DNA of 64,000 bases from Podospora pseudocomata (Eukaryota; Ascomycota; Sordariomycetes; Sordariales; Podosporaceae), in NCBI RefSeq assembly GCF_035222375.1, contig NC_085889.1:1-64000 (forward strand). The letters run 5' to 3'. Position 1 is the first letter of the stretch, and each line of letters opens with the position of its first letter. The position numbers were made by a program, and so were the translations under genes. Below, one piece after another: positions 56,981 to 64,000 of the stretch. The notes under the pieces are model-generated. The model was not told the origin of the DNA and did not search any database. It worked only from the letters and a program-made list of their open reading frames with translations.

Positions 56981-58374
56981 ACAAATCCCCACGATGAGAT
57001 TGACGAGTGGACAAAACCCCGCAGCCTGTCCAGTCAAGTCTGGAGAAAAGGGTAGCATTGGCCGTCTCCAATTCTCGAGCTTGGACTTTGCTGGCTGCTT
57101 GACAGCAAGCGGTATGAGCACCACCTTGTTGCTCCCTCCGGCTGCTTCGTCGACCCCCAAAAGCCTAGTCTATTCAGGCAGGTCCCGGCGTGGACAAGAC
57201 GGGGGAACAACCGAGGTTATCTCACCTCTCGTTTGAAACTGCCTACTTGGATGTTTGAATTCGTCATACTCGTACGTTGTGTAATGTCGTCCTTGCTTGT
57301 GATTTCAGCAGCACAAAGAAAAGAAAAGCAGCAGTCACACGATCTGTTTAGGAAAGGTATCGAACCCCAGAAAATTCATCACCACTAAAGCTGTAAATCA
57401 CCCAGTAACCCACGTGTAAGCCACGCAAAACCAAGGATCATCTTTTCTCCCCCCCAGACATCCCCGGGGCTGGCCTCCGTAGTCAAGATAGCAAGCATAC
57501 CTATACTTTACGTCAGTGCCGTGAACACTATCCGAGTCCCCCACTCACAAACACTTCTTCCCCTCAGGCACCTACATGTCAACGGTCACGGACGTTGAGT
57601 CCCCCCCCCTTCGGTACCGGCCCATCCTCATTCTATCCCGAGCGCTCTCAACCATACGACCATGCCCTAGTCTTCAAACTTGACTAAGAAACCATGGAAG
57701 AATATGACCAAGTGCACGCGTGATGTACCTCGCTTATAACGAAACAGCAGACTAGGCACTACACCCAAATCCCGCCCCCATTCAGCTTCCCCTCATCATC
57801 CTCATTCCCCGAGAAAAAAAGAAAAAAAAGGCACAAGCACCACCCGTTCATGCCAGTCCCCAGAAAGGCAGCAAGCTCCCGCACTACCATCCAGTTCTCA
57901 CGCATCACGTAATGTCACCCTCCTTCTCTCTGATTCAATCTGTTGCTCCCCCATGCCAAAAATAGCTAGAGCCCATCTGGAGGGAATCGGGTAGCAAGAT
58001 AGATGACGATAAAGCCATCTCTGCTCATCCAATATTTAACCACTGGCACATTCAAAACTACACCTACATGCTGAGTTGAGTCAACAAGTTTGAGCTCGTG
58101 GGGGCCCCTTTGAATATCGAGATGCGTGTGCTCCGCGAGGCCGGTATCGGACAACCTTGCGAGCGACTCGATCTTGAGCAGGATAGAACAGCTTGATTCA
58201 CGCACTCGGCGAATGCGCTGTGTCGTGGGCAGCCCAGGTCAGGTAGAGAGAGAGCCTGATACCGAGGTGGCTATTAATCGGACTCTTTCTATACCTAGTT
58301 GGATTTAAGATAACTATGTACAAAAGTGGATCTAATACCCTTTGTAATCCGCATCTACCAACCATCGTACACCT

Positions 58375-61300
58375 TTAAGCATACCCGTTGCTGACAAGCC
58401 ACTGCTTGACACCCTCGGCGTCCCTCGTCTTGTATGCCGCGCGTCCGCGAATCTTGTCCTTGACCTGCTCCAGTGTCCGGTCAAAGCCCTTGGTGTCCTT
58501 GCCAGCAAAGAACGCCTCAATTTCCTTGAGCGTCTCAAGATCGTTAAACTTTGGCAAGCTCACGTTGATCATGCGGTCCACAAGAATAGGGTTGCCCGCC
58601 AACTTGCCGGTAAACTCATCCCAGTTGTCACGGATGTACGCCCACATCAGCGGCCGGGCCGCGCGGTTGCCAGCAAACATGCCAGAGAGAATGTGCATAT
58701 CGGCGCCGGGGATCGAGTCGGCCGCTGCCGCCGGAGGAGAAGAGTTGAAAAGGAAGGGCAGCAGGACCTTCTTGATGACCTCGACGTCCGTGGTGCGGCC
58801 GAGAGCTTGGAGGCAGATTTCTTTGCCGTCAATAGCTGGGGTAGTGTACCACTCCTTCTTCAGCGCAGCCACAGCATTGGCCGGGTCTGTGACGATGGCG
58901 GAATGGTACACGGGCGCACGGAGGTTGGCTGGGATGGGCGACTGCTCGGGGTTGGCCTGGTATGCTGACCACCTTTCAAAAGCACCCTTGCGAATTCTGA
59001 CCACGACTGTTAGCAAGAATATCGAAAACTTGATTCAGAAAAGCACATACTCTTCATGCGAGTTAGACACCGCCGTGAGAAGCAACCTCTTGCGAAGCAG
59101 ACCAGTGTTGAAGTCCTCGCCCTGCTTGGCTTCCCATCCCACCGTCTTGAGGGCGTTGTCAATGACCTCAAGGGTGAACTTTTCCAAGCCAGCCTTGACT
59201 TGCTCGTCATCACCAAAGATGGACTTGATGGTTGCGAGAGAGTCCAAAGCCTGGCTGAGCACGCGGTAGTGAGTCTCCTGCTTTAAGCCTTGCACAAAGG
59301 ACAGGAGAGCAGCTGTGGTGGCATGGCCTGAAAATGCAAGGTCGGCGGCAGATCCAGTGATAAAGATCTTGTCCTCGGTGGTGAGATGATCGAGCTGGGT
59401 GCCGAGACGCTTGAGCCGGGACTCGGGGTAGTTGACACGGTAAAAACCAGTAGCGCCTGCGTTGAGCTGATAAAAGTCGTTGCTGACACCATCAATGGTA
59501 GACTCCTTGGTGGTGAGCGCCAGCGGCTCGATTCCCTTGGATCCCGTCTTTCCCTTGAGGGAAAGTGGCACCCACCAGGTGGTCTGGTCGTCCTCGGGCT
59601 TGACATCACCAGTAGACAAGAAACGGGACTGCTTCACAGAAATCCTTTGATCTTCCTCGGTGACCGTCAGGACAGGGAAGCCGACTTTTTCGATCCAATT
59701 CTGCATCAGAGTGTTGACATCGGTGCCGGATGCTTCGCTCAGAGCGGCCCACAGAGCCTCCGTCTTGGCGTTGCTGTACTGATGCTTCCTGAGATAGATG
59801 GCAATACCCTTGAGGAAAGTCTTGACGCCGAGGTGGGACGCCAACATGCGGATCATGGAGCAGCCCTTCAGATAACTGATCTTGTCAAAAATTTGGTTCA
59901 CATCCAGCGCGTCCCGGACCTCAACCTGAATAGGGTGGGAAGAGCGAACGGCATCCAGGGAAAAGGCTTGGTCCATCCCCTCATTGATGAATTGCGGCCA
60001 CACATCCCAGTCAGGGTGAAGATGGTCGGTCGCCAACCAACCGGCCCAAGTGGCAAAGCCCTCGTTGAGCCACAACTCGTCCCACCAGTCCATGGTGACG
60101 AGGTTGCCAAACCACTGATGGGCGAGCTCGTGGGCAACGACATAAGCGATGCGGTTCCTGAAGCGAGCCTCGGACAGCTTCTCGTCAAAAAGGATGGCTG
60201 TCATGCGGTAGGTAACCAGACCCCAGTTCTCCATGGCTCCGTGGGTAAACTCGTGTACGGCGAGAATGTCGCTCTTGGGAAGTGGATAGTCAATCTCAAA
60301 CTGCTCGGAAAAGTAGTCAATGATCTTGGGGGCGTGCTGAAGGGCCCATTGACCTTGCTCCTTTAGACCGCGAGTGGTGTACACACGAACAGGAATCTTC
60401 TTTCCATTGTACTCTCTGTCGGTAAAAGCTTCAATGTGCTCAAAATCGCCAACAGCCCAGGCCAACAAGTAGGTGCTCATGATGGGACTGCGCTCGAAGG
60501 AAACAAGCTTCTTTCCTTGGGTGGTCGGCTTGGTCTCCTTAACAGGCATATTGGACAGGGCCACTTGGTCGTCGGGAATCTCGATGGCGAAGTCAAAGGT
60601 CGCCTTGAGGTTGGGCTCGTCAAAGCAGGGGAAAGCGCGGCGGGCATCACAAGACTCGAATTGAGTGCTGAGCATGTAGTAAAACTCATCATCGTGGGGA
60701 ACACTGGCGGCCGGGGGAGCAACGGGCTTGTACTGGCTGCGGTAAAAACCAGCCATGTCGTGGTTGAGCTCGCCGGTGAACTCGACGGTCAGCGAGGCCT
60801 TGGGGGACGCCGGCAACTGCTCGGCAAAGATGATGGTGGACCGCTGGGACTTGGTGTCCTCGGTGAAGTTGCTGGACTCCCATGACTGATCACTCTTGCT
60901 CTGGCTAATTTCAATCTTGGAGTTGAGAAGCTTGAGCTCGAGAGTGTTGAGGACAATCTCGGCGGTGGGCTTGGTAAGTTGACCTTCAATGCTGCGCACG
61001 GGTCGGTCAGCATGCTACCCAATCCTTGAAGAAATCAAGGGGACCTACGTGACGGTGCCCTTGTAGGACCAGGTCATGAAGTCCAGGTCCGTAATCACCA
61101 GGTCGTAGTGGACCGGCTTGAAAGTGTCAGGGAGAATGTCTCTGTCCGTCATGGCTGCTCGTCTCCTCTGGTGCGAGGCGTGTGAGCAAGATCGGAAGCT
61201 CGTGAGAGCGACAGCTGGTGACGGGTGAATGGGCAGTCGACGCGGGGTAGCTCTCTTGGGATTGGCCGACAGTGACGACGACACAAAACGGGCGGGTGCA

Positions 61301-61407
61301 GACGGTCGAAGGGCAACAAACGTGGCTGAAGGAGAGGCACAGCGGAGAGGGGTCGATGGGATCAAAAAGCGTCCTCTGACGAGAACGGTGGATGTTGACC
61401 TGAACAT
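58375..61407 (-). CDS. M1 family zinc aminopeptidase, two possible starts
   Basis: Exons 61407-61049, 60991-59051 and 58996-58375 (introns 57 and 54 bases) encode 973 residues. The catalytic hallmarks are GAMENWG (substrate N-terminus binding) and HELAHQWFGN with the third zinc ligand in NEGFATW (HExxH-x18-E). The ERAP1-like C-terminal domain is complete. From the first ATG an 85-residue extension rich in Arg/Ser/Ala and almost free of acids precedes MTDRDILPDTFKPVHY, where cytosolic relatives begin. The extension looks like a mitochondrial presequence, so two start sites could give two compartments, as in yeast Ape2/Aap1-type enzymes. It removes single N-terminal residues from peptides. Confidence 0.92.
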
Positions 61408-62161
61408 GAAAAGAAAAGATGACAGAAACAAGTCCAGTCAAGCTTTGGGAAAGCTGCAGAGCACTTGACCAACCCCACCTCAGCTCTCGCAACGCGCCTC
61501 ACCCGAAGCTGTGCTGGCAGATGGCCCCTCACCTGGTGGAAGGAGTGGACGGGATGGCGGCAGTTGACGCAACCGATGAAACGCTAGGCACAAGCTGGGC
61601 CGCTTTCAATGCGCAGGATCAGTCCAGATTGGGGTCTGAATGGACAGCTGTGGAAAGGACGCTCCAGCGAGAAACAGTCAAGTGAACCGAAACAGAGCTT
61701 CCGGATGTGGGTGGGTCCCCGGGATCAGATTGATCGAAGCTTCGGGCGGAACGGGCGGGGTTGCAGTCCCTCACCGGTGGATCCCGGTGATGGCATGGAG
61801 ATGTGGAATAGATGTTGCAAAACACAGGCTGGAAGCACAAAAAGATAACCATGTTCAATTCTGCCAAGGTATCCATGATAAATGGCCAAGCCGGCCCGCA
61901 TGAGTCCTGCCCGGCCCATCACATCATAGCATCACCAGCCAGGTGACAAAATGGTGACGATCCCATGTTACGTAGTGTCCCGAATTCCCAGTCCCAACTC
62001 CCAGAACGGAATGCAGATAAGAGCTGCGAGTCCAACCACCACCTAGGTAAAATAGGTTGTTGTCGCTGGCTCTGAAGAAAAGCGCTCGACCTTGACAAGC
62101 AAATGAAATAGAAAGGATAAAAAGCACCACCCAATGACGACCTTAGTTCCATGCAACCCAT
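61408..62161. other. Intergenic region with the aminopeptidase promoter
   Basis: About 750 bases between the aminopeptidase start and the end of the TCP11-like gene, both on the minus strand. No gene seen. Confidence 0.5.
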
Positions 62162-64000
62162 CTAGTTCCCGGAAACCTCACCCTCGGCCTGCTCGGCTAC
62201 CTTATCCCACCACACACCATGAGCCTCCCGATCGACAACCGACACCTTTCCAAGCATCTCCACCATATCCCTCACCTTGTCCACAAACTCGGCCAGACCC
62301 AATCCTGCCAGCTTTTCCCCTGCCGTGCTGGTGAATTTGACCTTGTCACTGGTGCTCACAGCTGCCAGCCGCGCGAGAATGTGGCCTCTGAGTCGTCCAA
62401 GCAGCAGCCTCAAGACCGGCTCTCTCACCTCGTCCTGCCGTGACTGCGTGGCCGCTTCCGCTCCAGCAAGCAGAAACTTGCTGACCAAGGCCTTGAGCTG
62501 TCCCCTTGTTGCCGCCGGCATCGACCGTCCCGCCTCGAGCGCCGCCATGATGCCTTCCACGGCAACGTCGAGTGCCAGATCTCCCTGCTGCTCGCTCCTC
62601 TCCAGCACCGCAAAGATCCTCTGGGCTTCGTTACGCCAAGGGGCTCGGACGTCGCGCTTCAGCAGGTTTTTGCACTGCAGCAGGATGGCGCCAGTGATGA
62701 CGATCCGTCTTGTCAAGCGTCCTGCTTCCACGGCGCGCTTGTGGTCAAGGCGAAGCATCTCTGGCATGTCGTCCAGCGCCACAGGTGAGAGCTGCGTAAA
62801 CAAATTGACCAGGAGCTGCGCGTATATGCGGTTTGCTGTCAGCCGGGAAGAAGGGTGGTTGACGCCCTCTGGGTCTCTCCTCGAGACTTCAGCCAGCAGC
62901 TTTTGCTGCGTAGCCTTCCATGTCTGCAGCGCGACCGATAGATCAAAGTGTCCAGCTTCGAGATCCGAGGCGAATGCTTTCGCCTCGTAAACCGGTGCTT
63001 GCATCACGAGTTTCGGCGCCGCAAGCTGGAGTAAGTAGTTGGCATAGTCGCTGAGCATGACGTCGATGAAGCCATTCAAGGCTTCGAGACGGTCAACGTA
63101 ATTGCCTTGGCTGAGCTTCTCCTCGGTGAGCTTCTTCACTTCTTCATCCCGAACAGGTGCACAGAGTTTGGGCAGTAATGTTCCCATCGCCTCAAAGAAC
63201 TTTTCGTACGAAAAGCTCCCCATGGCGAATTGCTGCTTGGCAGTTTCCGTGTCGAGCAGCTCGCCGATAAAGGTATGCATTGAGTTCCCCGGCTTCACCA
63301 GCCGCTGAAGCTTCTCTCGAATTGACTCGGCGACCCTGAGGAGCAAGAAAAAGTGCGCCTCCTGGTTTTGCGTCTGCATGGTAACTCGCATATCCTCAAA
63401 GATTGGGTTGAGTAGGCCTGCCTGTTGCTCGTGATACTCGTGTGGCTCAGTCCTGAACTCCTTGTTGATGGCTAGCTCATGGACAACAATCCTGTTGTCA
63501 GGCAGCAAACTCTTTTGGCTGGGAATGATGACATTGACCTTGAATGTGTCGCGCTTTCTGGCGGGTGTTGACGGGGGAGTCGGCATTTGACTGGAGGCAT
63601 CTTGTTGGCTGCCCTCTTGCACACCAAGCACGCCCATGGCAGTCTCGGTCACTGAATGTTCGGCAACGCGAGGCTTCATGTCGCCAACAGGCTTCTTTGC
63701 CTTGGCCCTCCGAGCAGCCTTGACGGCGTCCGCGACCATTTGCTTGCCCCGAGCCGGACCGGCCAGCTTCTTGATCCTGACCAACAAGAGGAGCTGGTTG
63801 TCACGAATGCTCTTCTTGTACACCTGATCGACCGACCCGTCGGTGCTGTCCTTGACTGATTCCCAAATGGCATCAAGCTCCACAAACTGCATGACCATCA
63901 ATTCCACAAGTGAGCTGGAGTCCCGAGCTTTCCATGCTATAAAGGCATTATAAAACGTTGCATAGACTTCGGGAAAGGTGGTAAAGAGTAGCGGCGGAGG
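62162..64000 (-). CDS. TCP11/Sok1 family protein, N terminus outside the window
   Basis: 612 residues are visible and the frame is open to the window edge (FPEVYATFYNAFIAWKARD), so the first part is missing. The sequence matches the TCP11 domain: MVMQFVELDAIWES near the visible start, then HFFLLLRVAESIREKLQRLV, YVDRLEALNGFIDVMLSDYANYLLQLAAP and a long helical C terminus. Yeast Sok1, a member, suppresses loss of PKA signalling; mammalian TCP11 acts in sperm cAMP signalling. The visible part is without introns. No membrane segment is seen. It lies upstream of the aminopeptidase gene on the same strand, separated by 754 bases. Confidence 0.82.
   Translation of the reverse strand, partial: PPPLLFTTFPEVYATFYNAFIAWKARDSSSLVELMVMQFVELDAIWESVKDSTDGSVDQVYKKSIRDNQLLLLVRIKKLAGPARGKQMVADAVKAARRAKAKKPVGDMKPRVAEHSVTETAMGVLGVQEGSQQDASSQMPTPPSTPARKRDTFKVNVIIPSQKSLLPDNRIVVHELAINKEFRTEPHEYHEQQAGLLNPIFEDMRVTMQTQNQEAHFFLLLRVAESIREKLQRLVKPGNSMHTFIGELLDTETAKQQFAMGSFSYEKFFEAMGTLLPKLCAPVRDEEVKKLTEEKLSQGNYVDRLEALNGFIDVMLSDYANYLLQLAAPKLVMQAPVYEAKAFASDLEAGHFDLSVALQTWKATQQKLLAEVSRRDPEGVNHPSSRLTANRIYAQLLVNLFTQLSPVALDDMPEMLRLDHKRAVEAGRLTRRIVITGAILLQCKNLLKRDVRAPWRNEAQRIFAVLERSEQQGDLALDVAVEGIMAALEAGRSMPAATRGQLKALVSKFLLAGAEAATQSRQDEVREPVLRLLLGRLRGHILARLAAVSTSDKVKFTSTAGEKLAGLGLAEFVDKVRDMVEMLGKVSVVDREAHGVWWDKVAEQAEGEVSGN

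Larger units (their letters stand above)
54681..58374. other. Long intergenic stretch between the DUF1479 and aminopeptidase genes
   Basis: About 3.7 kb, unusually long for this window. Frames on both strands are short or biased (Pro/Ser/Arg rich) and unsupported. It holds a (CAGT)n microsatellite and a C/T tract. The left end must contain the DUF1479 promoter; the right end may be the long 3' end of the aminopeptidase gene. An unrecognised or non-coding RNA gene cannot be excluded. Confidence 0.45.

Noticed and set aside
59386-60366. A 326-codon open frame on the plus strand
   Set aside because: Antisense shadow of the M1 aminopeptidase catalytic domain.
62277-62990. A 237-codon open frame on the plus strand
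   Set aside because: Antisense shadow of the TCP11-like gene.
62162-63907. A complete TCP11-like gene starting at 63907
   Set aside because: The codon at 63907 is GTG, and the frame stays open with family-like sequence up to the window edge, so the gene is partial.
1-64000. CRISPR arrays, riboswitches, bacterial-type operons
   Set aside because: The spliced genes and fungal families show a eukaryotic nuclear sequence; no spaced direct-repeat arrays were seen.

Overview
The window looks like nuclear DNA of a filamentous ascomycete, probably a sordariomycete. The evidence is small introns of about 50-145 bases with GT..AG ends and CTNAC-like branch sites, chromovirus retrotransposons, and fungal families such as DUF1996, rhodopsin-like membrane proteins, indoleamine-dioxygenase-like proteins and DHA1/DHA2 transporters. 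Species cannot be fixed from sequence alone.

Region 1 (1-16 kb) is a repeat island. Two chromodomain-bearing Ty3/gypsy LTR elements lie on the minus strand (about 4-6069 and 6647-14201), both with interrupted reading frames. A 478-base TRIM-like miniature LTR element is nested in the left LTR of the first. Between and beyond them lie two broken fragments of one zinc-finger family resembling the N-terminal part of fungal telomere-linked helicases, followed by a two-copy 210-base tandem repeat with telomere-like TTAACCCTAACC.

Region 2 (16.5-34.5 kb) is an accessory gene block: NmrA-like reductase, secreted DUF1996 protein, SAM methyltransferase, alpha/beta hydrolase, an aspartyl-tRNA-synthetase-like protein with rewritten substrate-recognition motifs, a divergently transcribed non-heme iron oxygenase, a haem-oxygenase-like diiron enzyme, a large unrecognised protein and a DHA2 efflux pump. 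No polyketide synthase, NRPS, terpene cyclase or classical core enzyme is present. My main candidate for an undescribed system is this set, above all the synthetase-like/oxygenase/diiron trio at 23.5-28.7 kb. It could be a tRNA-synthetase-like ligase pathway or a cluster carrying a resistance copy of its target; the substituted active site favours the former.

Region 3 (36.3-50 kb) holds an indoleamine-2,3-dioxygenase-like protein that lacks the proximal haem histidine, a rhodopsin-domain membrane protein, an SDR without the catalytic tyrosine, a DHA1 transporter, an RS-rich hypothetical protein and another MFS transporter. Several enzymes of regions 2 and 3 keep their fold but have lost a textbook catalytic residue.

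Region 4 (52-64 kb) looks like ordinary chromosome: a DUF1479 protein, an M1 aminopeptidase with two possible starts (mitochondrial and cytosolic), and a TCP11/Sok1 family gene cut by the window edge. Exon borders were derived by eye from splice signals and reading frame; none is supported by transcripts.
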